From Bacillus sp. FJAT-18017 (lineage in GTDB: Bacteria > Bacillota > Bacilli > Bacillales > Cytobacillaceae), in NCBI RefSeq assembly GCF_001278805.1, contig NZ_CP012602.1, forward strand, positions 3,445,501 through 3,509,500: a stretch of DNA of 64,000 nt, given 5' to 3'. This document shows positions 52,085 to 60,889 of the stretch, one piece after another. The notes beneath the pieces are model-generated. The model saw only the letters and a list, made by a program, of their open reading frames with translations, did not search any database and had not been told where the DNA came from. Every line of letters starts with the position of its first letter. Position 1 is the stretch's first letter. Position numbers and translations under genes: made by a program.

Positions 52085-53170
52085 GCTTTTGTTTCTATGC
52101 TGATTGTTATTAGGCTGCTGTGATTTCTTATCTTTTTTTTCTTTACTTTTATTTTTTCCTTTTTGGTTATCCTGATTTTTACCTTTAGGGTTGTCTTTAT
52201 CTTTTCCTTTATCTTTGCCTTTGTCTTTATCCTCTTTACTTTTAGCCTTATCTTTACCTTGAGCCTTATTGTTATCTTTAACCTTATCCTTATTGCTGTT
52301 TCCTGGGTTTTGTTTGGCTGGATGATTCTTTTTGCCATTATTGTTATTAGCCAGGCCTTTTTTGTCATCCTGTTTTTCAAGTACTGCTTTCTTTTCCTGA
52401 CCAGGGTTTGTTTCTTTTTTATCCTGTCCTGGGATGGCCGCAGGAACAACAGGGGCAGGTTGCTTTAATTTAGTTTCCCCTTGTGATGCTGGCTCTGCTT
52501 CTTTTTCAGCATTATTTTTATATATTCCTGTAGTTTGTCCGTGTTTCCAGGCTTGCTTCAAGTCTTTTTCTGTAGCTTTTATCACTTTTACTTGATGGCT
52601 ATCCTGCTTGGCTTTCTTTGAAATTTCGTTAATTGTAGCCTTCAGTTTTTTTTCGGCTTTTGTTTCTTTTTCTTCTGTATTTACAGAGGATATAATAACT
52701 TCATTCGAGTCTGAAAAATAACCGGCCGAATCAATTGCAGCAAGAATTTCTTTCCCAACTTTTGCTGCATCCTTCTCTTCCCAATCTATAAGCCCTGAGG
52801 TGATCTCTTTTCCCTCACGATTGTAGGCAGTTAATTTAATAACTTCCATTTTGTCATTGACCCCAAGTTCTATACTTGGCTTTACATCAATGGACATATA
52901 AGCATAAACCTTGTTGTCATCCAAATTGGTAGCCATGGCAGATGCCAGCAGCAATACTGCAGCTGCGGCAACAGTAATTCCACGCCTCATTGATGCTAAC
53001 CACTTAATTGAAAGTTTCTTTTCAGGAAGGCCAAGAAGCTCGGGATTAAATGATATTTCTTCCCCGATTGAATATATTCTTTTTTGCTTGCGTGCCTTTA
53101 AAAATTCGCCCTCAGGGGTTAACAAGGTAACAAACGTTTCATCCATTTCCAATATGATACCTGTCTTCAT
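52070..53170 (-). CDS. rsgI: Anti-sigma-I factor RsgI with a lysine-rich disordered tail
   Basis: 366 residues. A cytoplasmic RsgI_N domain (1-60, MKTGIILEMDETFVTLLTPE), one membrane helix (about 72-90, GITVAAAAVLLLASAMATN), an extracellular RsgI middle domain (about 95-205) and a long low-complexity tail rich in K, D, G, N and Q. It holds SigI inactive until cell-wall or heat stress. The conserved motif expected as DxNPS is DVKPS here: the Asn of the Asn-Pro pair is replaced by Lys (codon AAG). The ATG overlaps the sigI stop by 4 bases. Confidence 0.92.
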   Translation of the reverse strand: MKTGIILEMDETFVTLLTPEGEFLKARKQKRIYSIGEEISFNPELLGLPEKKLSIKWLASMRRGITVAAAAVLLLASAMATNLDDNKVYAYMSIDVKPSIELGVNDKMEVIKLTAYNREGKEITSGLIDWEEKDAAKVGKEILAAIDSAGYFSDSNEVIISSVNTEEKETKAEKKLKATINEISKKAKQDSHQVKVIKATEKDLKQAWKHGQTTGIYKNNAEKEAEPASQGETKLKQPAPVVPAAIPGQDKKETNPGQEKKAVLEKQDDKKGLANNNNGKKNHPAKQNPGNSNKDKVKDNNKAQGKDKAKSKEDKDKGKDKGKDKDNPKGKNQDNQKGKNKSKEKKDKKSQQPNNNQHRNKSKSGD

Positions 53171-53913
53171 GAGTCAAGCACCCCTTTTATATAGTCCTTC
53201 ATATATACATAATCACCCGACATAATTAAAGCCATTGCGATGATATACTTGCGATTTCGTTCAAGAGTTTTACGGCTCACATCCACCAATTCTTCCAATT
53301 GTTTAATGGGCAGCCTTTTTGTAGAAAATAAGCTTTCACGCAAGTCTTCCCTGCTTGCAAGCAGGCTGGCCGCTTCTATTGCATTTTTCCTAGCATCAGC
53401 ATGTTTTGGGGAATGCTCAACAAGATCCTGAATGGAAAGATCATACTCTTTTAAATGTCTTTGAAAGCGAAAAATCTCTTCTCTTCTTAGCTCTTCATCA
53501 GACCTTTTTCGATAGTCATCAAGCGAAATTTCATTTTCTATTATTTTGCCGCGTGCTTCCGAGTCATCCGGATCATTTTGAAGTTCAAGACTTACCGAGG
53601 AATGCTTCGCCTGGGTTCGAATATAATCAATTACTCTCCGTTTTATTAGCACTTCAGCAAAACTTAACAGCGAGCTGCCACGATCTGGTGAATACTTTTG
53701 AATCGCTTCATTAAACGCAATAAGACCTATGCTAAACTCATCGTCTGATTGAACGATATACCGTTTGCAAACAACTGATACTGTTTTTGCAATAAACGGC
53801 TTATACGCTTCAATCAATTCATTGTTCAGCTTCTTATCACCTTGCTGTATTAATTGGACAGATTCCTCAAGCGTCCTTTTCTTTTTGTTGGATAAGAACA
53901 ATAAGCTTAGCAT
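53167..53913 (-). CDS. sigI: RNA polymerase sigma factor SigI
   Basis: 248 residues (251 in B. subtilis). The sigma-2 region is seen in DEFSIGLIAFNEAIQKYSPDRG and FAEVLIKRRVIDYIRTQ; the C-terminal part has LPIKQLEELVDVSRKTLERN, the SigI-type DNA-binding helix. It directs heat-shock and cell-wall stress genes. I use the ATG at 53913, behind GAGGTGAGG; a further start 24 bases upstream is less likely. An extended -10 promoter (TGCTATAAT) lies 24 bases ahead. Confidence 0.93.
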   Translation of the reverse strand: MLSLLFLSNKKKRTLEESVQLIQQGDKKLNNELIEAYKPFIAKTVSVVCKRYIVQSDDEFSIGLIAFNEAIQKYSPDRGSSLLSFAEVLIKRRVIDYIRTQAKHSSVSLELQNDPDDSEARGKIIENEISLDDYRKRSDEELRREEIFRFQRHLKEYDLSIQDLVEHSPKHADARKNAIEAASLLASREDLRESLFSTKRLPIKQLEELVDVSRKTLERNRKYIIAMALIMSGDYVYMKDYIKGVLDS

Positions 53914-53936
53914 AACCCTCACCTCTCTAGTCCCCA

Positions 53937-53942
53937 ATTATA
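53937..53942 (-). promoter_or_regulatory. Extended -10 promoter of sigI-rsgI
   Basis: TGCTATAAT on the minus strand is an extended -10 element (TGnTATAAT); no good -35 is visible. Confidence 0.5.
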
Positions 53943-54096
53943 GCATAAGGGGCTGCGGAGTGGTTTGCAAAAGTATAGATGCCTTTTAGAGACAGGGACA
54001 TTTGTCGGCCTGGCCAACCCAAATTTAATTATTGAAACTAGAGAAAAGATAGCCTATGACCAGGCTATCTCCTCCCATGTCAATTGCAGGTGAAGG

Positions 54097-55203
54097 CTAC
54101 TTTCCATTGTTTTTATGTTCATTCGACTTACCTTTTTGTTCTTTTTTGTCCTGTTTTCTTACTTCTTTTTGAGCCTTTTTTTCGTTCTTTTGAGCTTTCT
54201 TTTCGTTCTTTTGAGTCACTTTAGTTTCTTTCTTTTCTTTCTTTTGAGCTGCTTTTGCTTCTTTCTTTTCTTGTTTCTTTATTTCTTTAGCCTGCTTTTT
54301 TTCATTTATGGCCTTTTTCTTTTCTAACTTTTCAGCCTGTTTTGCATCTTTCTTGGCCGAATTGGCAGGTATGGTTTTGACAGGATCCTTTTTAGAATCT
54401 ACAATGCCATCCCCATCTCCTGATTCTGAAGGTTCTGAAGGAACAGCAGGTTTATCAGAAGTTTTTCCTTCTTCCAGATCTGCTTGTTCGGAATCTTTAG
54501 TGGACTCCTCTTCTATCTCTGCAAGCTGTTTGGCTATTTTTGCGTAGGTTTTATCAATATTTTTTTGTAGTGCTGCTTTTGCTTTAGGGTTTTGAACCTT
54601 TTCTAGTGCTGCTTTTAAGGCTACTATATTTTGGCGGGGGACATCACTTGCTTCCTTTTCCCCTTCTGTATCCTCACTTGCAGGTTCCTCATCTGCAGGG
54701 AGCTCGCCAGACGGTGATTTTTCACCTTCGGCAGGCTCTTCTGCCTCATGACCATCGTCTTCTGGTTTTTCATTCTCAGGCTGTTCAGCTTCCTCGCCTG
54801 CTTGTTCCTCGTAGTCTTCCAAATAGGTAAGTGCATCTTTAATTGTTTCAATTGCACGTTCTTCTTCGCCGGCAATAAAGAGCTCTTCCGCTTCAGCTAG
54901 GCGTTCCGCAGCATAGGCAGCAAGCAATTCAGCTTCCTTATCATTATTGAACGCAATCGCTAGCTTGATTTTTTCAAGGGCAACTTTTACAAAATAAAAG
55001 AAATCTCCAGGAATTAATGATGGCGTATCTGTGTCGTCCAATGCCTGTACAGCTTCATCTGATGAAACAGGTAAAGTTTGAATCTCATCTTGGTTTTCAG
55101 TACCAGTATTTGCCTTGGCAAGCATTGGAGAAAATGCAAACGTTCCAGCCAAAACCATAGACATTGCAGCCTTGGCTATCTTCTTCATCTCTTTTTCTTT
55201 CAA
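54097..55203 (-). CDS. Secreted DUF5667-like protein with lysine-rich tail
   Basis: 368 residues. TTG start with AGAGGTGA 6 bases ahead. A signal peptide (MSMVLAGTFAFSPMLAKA) precedes a short helical domain of DUF5667 type: SLIPGDFFYFVKVALEKIKL and AYAAERLAEAEELFIAGEEE. Then follow an acidic region (about 130-180), a helical block with AALEKVQNPKAKAALQKN, and a very basic repetitive tail of 90 residues (KKEKKETKVTQKNEKKAQKN). It sits beside rsgI-sigI, whose RsgI has a similar tail; it could be a SigI target, but that is conjecture. Role unknown, location outside the membrane. Confidence 0.8.
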   Translation of the reverse strand: MKEKEMKKIAKAAMSMVLAGTFAFSPMLAKANTGTENQDEIQTLPVSSDEAVQALDDTDTPSLIPGDFFYFVKVALEKIKLAIAFNNDKEAELLAAYAAERLAEAEELFIAGEEERAIETIKDALTYLEDYEEQAGEEAEQPENEKPEDDGHEAEEPAEGEKSPSGELPADEEPASEDTEGEKEASDVPRQNIVALKAALEKVQNPKAKAALQKNIDKTYAKIAKQLAEIEEESTKDSEQADLEEGKTSDKPAVPSEPSESGDGDGIVDSKKDPVKTIPANSAKKDAKQAEKLEKKKAINEKKQAKEIKKQEKKEAKAAQKKEKKETKVTQKNEKKAQKNEKKAQKEVRKQDKKEQKGKSNEHKNNGK

Positions 55204-55361
55204 TAGTTGTCACCTCTGCGAAAGTATTGCGGCGCCGCTTTTCATTAAACATTACGCTCGCAAAAATTCCGTTGTGAGGGTAGTAAAATTGAAAGCAAAA
55301 AAATATTTTCCCAACAAACAAGTCCATCAACCTACAATATTGATTGTATAATCGGTGCTTT

Positions 55362-55404
55362 CCCCATAATCCTAAAACTAAATCACGCAGCTCCGCCCCT
55401 GCAC
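55362..55404 (+). repeat. Direct repeat, left copy
   Basis: A 43-base stretch from CCCCATAATCCTAAAAC to CTCCGCCCCTGCAC, repeated at 55527-55570 with a few differences. Between the copies lies GGCGGTGGAGCGGAG, which resembles the inverse of the GC-rich part. The rest of the gap shows AT-rich sequence only. Confidence 0.75.
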
Positions 55405-55526
55405 GATTCCATCAACCTTATTTAAAAATCTAAAATATCTTTTACCACAAACCCTATTTTCCAGTAAGGCGGTGGAGCGGAGTATAATTAAACTTTATAA
55501 TAAATAAACCAAAAAATGGGTGCTCC

Positions 55527-55570
55527 CCCCATAATCCCAAATACTAAATCACGCAGCTCCGCCCCTGCAC
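55527..55570 (+). repeat. Direct repeat, right copy
   Basis: 44 bases ending directly beside the stop of the terC gene. Start-to-start distance to the left copy is 165 bases. Confidence 0.75.
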
Positions 55571-55571
55571 C

Positions 55572-56327
55572 TTAAAGATGAGCATGTTCAGTTTTCTTTG
55601 AAAAGAAGAAGCCACCGACAGCAAGGGCGATCAGTACACTCCAAAATACAAGCTTCCATAAAATCGATTCTGGAAAGTGCTCGTCGATAATGCTAACTTC
55701 AGGATGTGCCATTGTAAAAACGGCAAGTTTGACTCCAACCCAACCGACAATCATAAATGCCGCTGTCTCGAGACTTGGGCGTTCTTTTAATAGTTTAATA
55801 AACTGCGTAGCTGCAAATCTCATCATGACAATGCCTGTAATCCCGCCAAGGAGCATGACCAGGAATTGTCCACCGTCGAGGCCTCCAATAGTGAACCAGC
55901 CTAATGGAGTTATAGTCATGGACAGTGCAACTGCTGCCAAAATCGAATCAATCGCAAACGCGAGATCTGCCAGCTCTACTTTAACGACCGTCCCCCAAAA
56001 GGAAGAGCTGCCTTGTTTCGGTGAGATTACGAGTTTTTTAGGGGCATGGTGCTGATGCAAATGTTTAGCGGAAATAAAGAATAAGTAAAGTGCGCCAGCG
56101 GCCTGGATCTGCCAAACGTCTGAAAGTAACGAAATCATAAATAATGCACCAAACCTAAATATAAATGCCCCCAGTAAACCATAAAACAATGCTTTCTTTT
56201 GCTGATTCTCAGGGAGCTGTTTCACCATTACCGCCAGTACCACTGCATTATCTGCTGCCAAAATCCCCTCCAGGCCAATCAGCACCAGCAAAACCCAGCC
56301 ATACTCCATTACCAATGAAGCATCCAT
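55572..56327 (-). CDS. TerC family integral membrane protein (YkoY-like)
   Basis: 251 residues, seven membrane segments. The TerC motifs are VLLVLIGLEGILAADNAVVLAVM and ELADLAFAIDSILAAVAL, with the Asp residues thought to bind the metal. Proteins of this family export manganese, in some cases in association with secreted metalloenzymes. The ATG at 56327 follows AGGAGGAGAGG. It is controlled by a yybP-ykoY riboswitch just upstream, which fits manganese export. Confidence 0.92.
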   Translation of the reverse strand: MDASLVMEYGWVLLVLIGLEGILAADNAVVLAVMVKQLPENQQKKALFYGLLGAFIFRFGALFMISLLSDVWQIQAAGALYLFFISAKHLHQHHAPKKLVISPKQGSSSFWGTVVKVELADLAFAIDSILAAVALSMTITPLGWFTIGGLDGGQFLVMLLGGITGIVMMRFAATQFIKLLKERPSLETAAFMIVGWVGVKLAVFTMAHPEVSIIDEHFPESILWKLVFWSVLIALAVGGFFFSKKTEHAHL

Positions 56328-56390
56328 CAGTTCCTCTCCTCCTACTTTTGGATTTCCTTCTCCAAGCAGCAAGGAAGACGGAATTAGACG

Positions 56391-56513
56391 CAAAAAGACC
56401 CCTGCCTGAAGGCAAAGGTCTTGCTAGACATATGTATGCCAACAAAGCCGGCGGCAACTACCGCGAAATGACGACTTTGCTTTAGGTTTCCCTAACAGCT
56501 ACTCCCCTTTGAT
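56391..56513 (-). promoter_or_regulatory. yybP-ykoY manganese riboswitch with terminator
   Basis: On the minus strand the leader reads AAAGGGGAGTAGC (56513-56498), then GTCGTCATTTCGCGGTAGTT, GCCGGCTTTGTTGGCATACA and finally a terminator stem AGACC..GGTCT (56396-56421) with TTTTTG. GGGGAGTAGC and the paired GGCAACTACC-type arms are typical of the yybP-ykoY class. Mn2+ binding would prevent terminator formation and allow terC expression. Confidence 0.88.
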
Positions 56514-56584
56514 AAGGACATATTCAGTTGTTTACATACTATTATAACGATTTTAAATTTGTCCGGTTCCATTTTATTTATGTC

Positions 56585-57046
56585 TTAATTGTGACTGAAA
56601 AATACAATTCGTTTAAGGGCGTAACCAAACAATAAACCCGGCAGTAAAAAGAGCATCGGTGTAAAAACAGGACCGGGTGTAATGCCCGCAACCGTCACCT
56701 TTGATGAAATCATCAGGCCAACTGTTACAAAATACGCACCAAAAACAAAGGGCAGAAATGACCCTTTTTCGTCTTCAGGCATTGCAGTCCTATATGCGTC
56801 CCATAAGGCAAACATATACAGGCATGGATAAAACATAAGCCATCCGTAATCAATCGTAGCGAAGGCTGCCGGGATATCGCCCATAAAACTATGTTTTATT
56901 GCTTCATTGAAATTGCTATTAACATTAATCGTAATTTCGAGTAAGACAAACAGTATTCCTTTTATCAGGCTTCCCGACAGAATCTGGCTAAAACCAGGCA
57001 GGGCTATATTCCATACTATTGCCTCTAATTTATTTAACTTTTTCAT
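56585..57046 (-). CDS. Small membrane protein, 153 residues
   Basis: Four to five hydrophobic segments. The N-terminal part, IALPGFSQILSGSLIKGILFVLLEI, recalls TM2-like domains (PGxGQxxxG..xKG). The rest, DYGWLMFYPCLYMFALWDAYR and FGAYFVTVGLMISS, is not recognised further. I choose the ATG at 57046 behind GGGTAGGAAT over an in-frame ATG 42 bases upstream. Function unknown. Confidence 0.72.
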   Translation of the reverse strand: MKKLNKLEAIVWNIALPGFSQILSGSLIKGILFVLLEITINVNSNFNEAIKHSFMGDIPAAFATIDYGWLMFYPCLYMFALWDAYRTAMPEDEKGSFLPFVFGAYFVTVGLMISSKVTVAGITPGPVFTPMLFLLPGLLFGYALKRIVFFSHN

Positions 57047-57307
57047 ATTCCTACCCGCTTTTTGGCATAATCCGGTTACCCCATTCATAACGGGCAGTAA
57101 AAAACCCAGCCTAAAGATTCAAGAAATTAGATTGGGATCAACTGCCCGTAAAGGTCCAATTGGTGAACTAAGAATTTTCTTAGGGCTTCAATCCCTAGAA
57201 AAATCAAACTAACCATCAGTGGGGAAACGTAAAATCCCCCTAGTGGGAAGGTTCACTTAATATCTCCTTTAGCATATCCAATTTATTGCCAGTTAACTCG
57301 GGATTCA

Positions 57308-58408
57308 TTAGTTGATTTTCACTTGATATTCGGGATTATTTTTGTTTTTCATATAAAACCCTACCATTGCCTCTAGTCCTTCCCTGAAATCTGGACATGA
57401 AATACCGGACCCTTCTAAGTCTTCACTGGCTTGCGAGCAGTCAAAATGTCCCTTCCAGGTGAAATAATCCAAAGCCTCTCTCTCTACACCCAACATTCGC
57501 CGAACAGACGAAACTGAAAGGCTAACCCTCGCCATGCTAAGTGGAAGTGTTCCCGTTGGAGTCTTATCAATAAGTTGCTTCATAAGCATTTCGTAAATTT
57601 CCGAAACTGTATACGGCGAAGGGTCAGTGAGGTGATAGGTTTTTCCAGCACCTTTGTCAAGGAAAGAAAGGTAAGCCGTCGCTGAAATAATATAATCAAT
57701 GGGTACAAAGTTGATTACGGCATCGCTGTTGCCCAGACGTGGGATAATTGGCAGAAAACGAAGACGATCCAGGAAATTCATAATAAAATAGGGGCCATCA
57801 AATTTAATCGTTTCTCCGGTTTTTGAGTGCCCTTTTACAATACCAGGCCGGATAATCGTAGTAGCAATATCTTTTTTTAACTCTTCCACAAGAACTTCCG
57901 CTTCATATTTTGTTTCTTCATAAAAATTTTTGAATTCAGCAGGCCGAATTAGCTCCGTTTCGAGTAATTTCCCTTCTCTTCTGCCAGCCACATAAGCGGT
58001 ACTGAAATATATATATCGTTTTATATTGTGAAGCGATTTTACCCAAACATTCACATTGGCTGTCCCCTCGACATTTACCTTCCGGGCGATATCTTCTGGA
58101 ACAGCCAAATCATAAATGGCTGCCAGATGAAAAACATGAGTAATAGTTTGTTTAAGTTCTTCAGCCTCCCCCTGCTTGATCCCAAGCTCTGGTTTCGTGA
58201 TATCTCCTTCTTTTATCCTGAATTTCTCCTTACTGCGGACCGTATCCCGTGCAATTTTGCTGATTTCCTCCTTTGCCTTGCGTTTCATTGCTGGCTGTAC
58301 GAGCACATAGACCATACCCGCTTCATGCCTTTTTTGTAAAATCTCTCTAATTAGCTGATTACAAATGAATCCTGGAAACCCTGTAAATAAGTAGTTCTCC
58401 CCCATCAT
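57308..58408 (-). CDS. Extended SDR / thioester-reductase-like NAD(P) enzyme
   Basis: 366 residues. N-terminal FTGFPGFICNQLIREIL, HVFHLAAIYDLAVPEDIARKVNVEGTANV, then YIYFSTAYVAGRREGKLLE and the active-site YEETKYEAEVLVEEL (Tyr-x3-Lys). It belongs to the extended SDRs of the NAD_binding_4/male-sterility type, relatives of thioester or fatty-acyl reductases, but has no carrier domain. Substrate unknown. Two consecutive ATGs (58408 and 58405) are both possible. Confidence 0.8.
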   Translation of the reverse strand: MMGENYLFTGFPGFICNQLIREILQKRHEAGMVYVLVQPAMKRKAKEEISKIARDTVRSKEKFRIKEGDITKPELGIKQGEAEELKQTITHVFHLAAIYDLAVPEDIARKVNVEGTANVNVWVKSLHNIKRYIYFSTAYVAGRREGKLLETELIRPAEFKNFYEETKYEAEVLVEELKKDIATTIIRPGIVKGHSKTGETIKFDGPYFIMNFLDRLRFLPIIPRLGNSDAVINFVPIDYIISATAYLSFLDKGAGKTYHLTDPSPYTVSEIYEMLMKQLIDKTPTGTLPLSMARVSLSVSSVRRMLGVEREALDYFTWKGHFDCSQASEDLEGSGISCPDFREGLEAMVGFYMKNKNNPEYQVKIN

Positions 58409-58648
58409 TCCATCTCGCTTCCAATTTAGATTATATTTCTACTCTAAAAGAGGTCTATCCAGGGTGTCAAACTAGAGAGTGAATTTTCTGAAATTATGAA
58501 ATGAAAACAGAAACTCCGATTTAGCCACAAGTCATTATGCTCCTCACGCGCCCTCTATAATGTTTCGAGTATTGGAATGGGAAAATTATGTGGCCGTTGT
58601 TAACTATAAAGTTATACTAAAGAATTTCAGAATCCGAATTTATTAATT

Positions 58649-58840
58649 GGAGCGGAAGGCACGAAGACTCGTTCGAAAATGCAAAAAACGCATTTTCTCC
58701 TGCGATGCCTTTTCAAGGATGATTATTCAACGTCCTGTGGGAGAAGCGGGACAGGTGAGACCCCACAGGAGCAAAGCGACGAGGAGGCTCACCGCACGCC
58801 TCACGGAAAGCGAAGCGCCAGTAGCGGAAATCAACCACTT
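58649..58840 (+). repeat. Second dispersed Bacillaceae repeat with an inserted segment
   Basis: GGAGCGGAAGGCACGAAGAC at the left and CCACAGGAGCAAAGCGACGAGGAGG through AGTAGCGGAAATCAACCA at the right match a repeat I know from many Bacillus genomes. In the usual form GAAGACTCC is followed directly by TGCGGGAGAAGCGGGAC; here about 62 bases lie between (58671-58732), with their own hairpin GAAAATGC/GCATTTTC. The rest of the 495-base gap holds no recognisable gene. Confidence 0.6.
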
Positions 58841-58861
58841 GTTTAACATAGCTTAAAACAA

Positions 58862-58892
58862 AAATAAACCGATGGGAATTCCCACCGGTTTA
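58862..58892 (-). terminator. Terminator of prfC
   Basis: TAAACCG-TGGG pairs with CCCA-CGGTTTA (58865-58892, one mismatch); TTTTTG follows on the minus strand. Confidence 0.8.
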
Positions 58893-58903
58893 CATAATTA
58901 ACC

Positions 58904-60484
58904 TTATTGATGCATATCCATCGGATTATAAAGCTTTACTTCGGGGTTTTTATCCTGGAACCATCTAAGAGCAAATTCATTCTCGAATAGAAATGCATAC
59001 TTTCCAAACCTATCCTTCACTAACAAGCTGCGTGAATTGGAAAGTTTTTCGTCGACTGTTTCTCCCTCAACCCACCGGGCTACCTTTGATCCCTGGCGTT
59101 CCATTATTACATCCGAATTGTATTCGTTCTTCATCCTGTGTTCGAAAACCTCGAACTGGAGCTGGCCTACGGCACCCAATAGATAGTCCTCAGTTGCAAC
59201 GGTTTTGAAGAGCTGAATCGCGCCTTCCTGAACGAGCTGTTCAATTCCTTTATAGAACGATTTTTGTTTCATGACGTTCTTTGCAGAAACACGGACGAAC
59301 AATTCAGGTGTGAACTGCGGCAGGCGCTCAAACTGGAATTGATCCTTGCCAGTCGTAATTGTGTCTCCAATTTGATATGTTCCTGTATCATAAAGGCCAA
59401 TAATGTCACCACTTACAGCCTCTTCGACCGTACTCCGTTCCTCCGCCATAAATGACGTAGATTGTGATAGTTTAATTTGCTTGCCAAGACGAGGGACATT
59501 CACACTCATTCCTCGTTCAAATTTGCCAGAGCAGACACGAACAAATGCAATTCGGTCACGGTGTGCCGGATTCATGTTAGCCTGAATTTTAAAAATAAAT
59601 CCTGAAAAATTTTCAGATAGCGGGTCAACTTCACCCGCTGATGAGTTACGCGGTACTGGAGGCGGCGCAAACTGCAAATAAGACTCCAGGAATGTCTGAA
59701 CCCCAAAGTTGGTCAAGGCACTGCCGAAGAAAACAGGAATTAAATTACCTGATTCAATCCGCTCGGGTGAAAATTCATTTCCAGCCTCGTTTAGAAGCAA
59801 TACTTCCTCGAGCGTCTGATCATAAAGGCCTGTTGACTTAATTTGGTGATCCCCATCAATTTCACCATCCTCATTTAGAGGAATAAAACGCTGTTCTTCG
59901 CCAACCCTGAACTGCTCAATTCTGTTATTGTATCTGTCGTAAATCCCAAGAAATTCTTTGCCCATACCAATTGGCCAATTCATTGGATAAGACTCAATTC
60001 CAAGCACTTCTTCCAATTCAGCCAAGAGCTCAAGCGGTGCTTTCCCCTGACGGTCAAGTTTATTAATAAAGGTGAAAATTGGTATTCCGCGCATCCGGCA
60101 AACCTTAAATAGTTTCAAGGTTTGTTCCTCGATTCCCTTTGCCGAATCAATTATCATAACAGCACTATCGACCGCCATAAGGGTCCGGTAAGTATCCTCA
60201 CTAAAATCCTGGTGTCCAGGAGTATCCAGGATATTGACCCTGAACCCGTCGTAATCGAACTGCATGACACTTGAGGTTACCGAGATTCCGCGCTGCTTCT
60301 CAATTTCCATCCAGTCACTCGTAGCAAATTTGCCAGTCTTTTTAGCTTTTACAGTTCCCGCATCCCGAATTGCTCCGCCAAATAGGAGCAGTTTTTCGGT
60401 CAAGGTTGTCTTCCCGGCATCCGGGTGTGAAATAATTGCAAAAGTCCGTCTTGACAGGACTTCTTCTTTAAAATTCGTACTCAT
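58904..60484 (-). CDS. prfC: Peptide chain release factor 3
   Basis: 526 residues, a translational GTPase. G1 [21 protein letters not shown]3 [15 protein letters not shown]4 [25 protein letters not shown] is the switch region. RF3 recycles RF1/RF2 from the ribosome after peptide release. Not all Bacillus species carry prfC, so its presence helps narrow the species. GAGGAAG precedes the ATG, and a sigma-A promoter lies 48 bases upstream. Confidence 0.95.
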   Translation of the reverse strand: MSTNFKEEVLSRRTFAIISHPDAGKTTLTEKLLLFGGAIRDAGTVKAKKTGKFATSDWMEIEKQRGISVTSSVMQFDYDGFRVNILDTPGHQDFSEDTYRTLMAVDSAVMIIDSAKGIEEQTLKLFKVCRMRGIPIFTFINKLDRQGKAPLELLAELEEVLGIESYPMNWPIGMGKEFLGIYDRYNNRIEQFRVGEEQRFIPLNEDGEIDGDHQIKSTGLYDQTLEEVLLLNEAGNEFSPERIESGNLIPVFFGSALTNFGVQTFLESYLQFAPPPVPRNSSAGEVDPLSENFSGFIFKIQANMNPAHRDRIAFVRVCSGKFERGMSVNVPRLGKQIKLSQSTSFMAEERSTVEEAVSGDIIGLYDTGTYQIGDTITTGKDQFQFERLPQFTPELFVRVSAKNVMKQKSFYKGIEQLVQEGAIQLFKTVATEDYLLGAVGQLQFEVFEHRMKNEYNSDVIMERQGSKVARWVEGETVDEKLSNSRSLLVKDRFGKYAFLFENEFALRWFQDKNPEVKLYNPMDMHQ

Positions 60485-60889
60485 TTTTTACTTCCTCACT
60501 TCTAACATTAAATGGTTAATCCATAACTTTAATCATATCCCGTACAAGTAAATTGCGCAAGCGGTCCTTCTTTCACTTTCCCTTTACTCATATTGTCTTG
60601 CACTGTATAAAGCTTACTGTAAATAACTTTTTGTCTAGAATGTGTCCAAATCCTTGAATGAAAAATAAAATTTTACATCGGAATTTTTTTAGAAAATAAT
60701 ATGTCAAAAGTCCTGAAAAGGCCTGATTTTGTTTGTTTTATCCAGGTAAATCGATTCAATAATTCACTAGTTGTTCACTCCTCCAAAGCTCTTTTTCCTG
60801 CAATTACCAATGATGATAATTCAGAATTCCTATTTATTACAAATGGTATTTTCATATAATAGAGTTACAGAGTAAAGGAGATGAGCATA
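60485..60889. other. Intergenic region, prfC / FtsH-like gene
   Basis: About 400 AT-rich bases between divergent genes. The prfC promoter is at 60532-60560 and a TATAAT at 60865-60870 precedes the FtsH-like gene. No further gene or hairpin of note. Confidence 0.5.
60532..60560 (-). promoter_or_regulatory. Sigma-A promoter of prfC
   Basis: TTGCGC (60555-60560) and TATGAT (60532-60537) on the minus strand with a 17-base spacer. Confidence 0.65.

Noticed and set aside
52163..52468. Hydrophobic plus-strand frame opposite rsgI
   Set aside because: It is the antisense of the lysine-rich tail; poly-Lys codons read as Phe/Leu on the other strand. The frame at 54115-54327 is the same effect.
58647..58856. 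69-residue plus-strand frame
   Set aside because: It lies wholly inside a dispersed non-coding repeat; such frames are a frequent annotation error.
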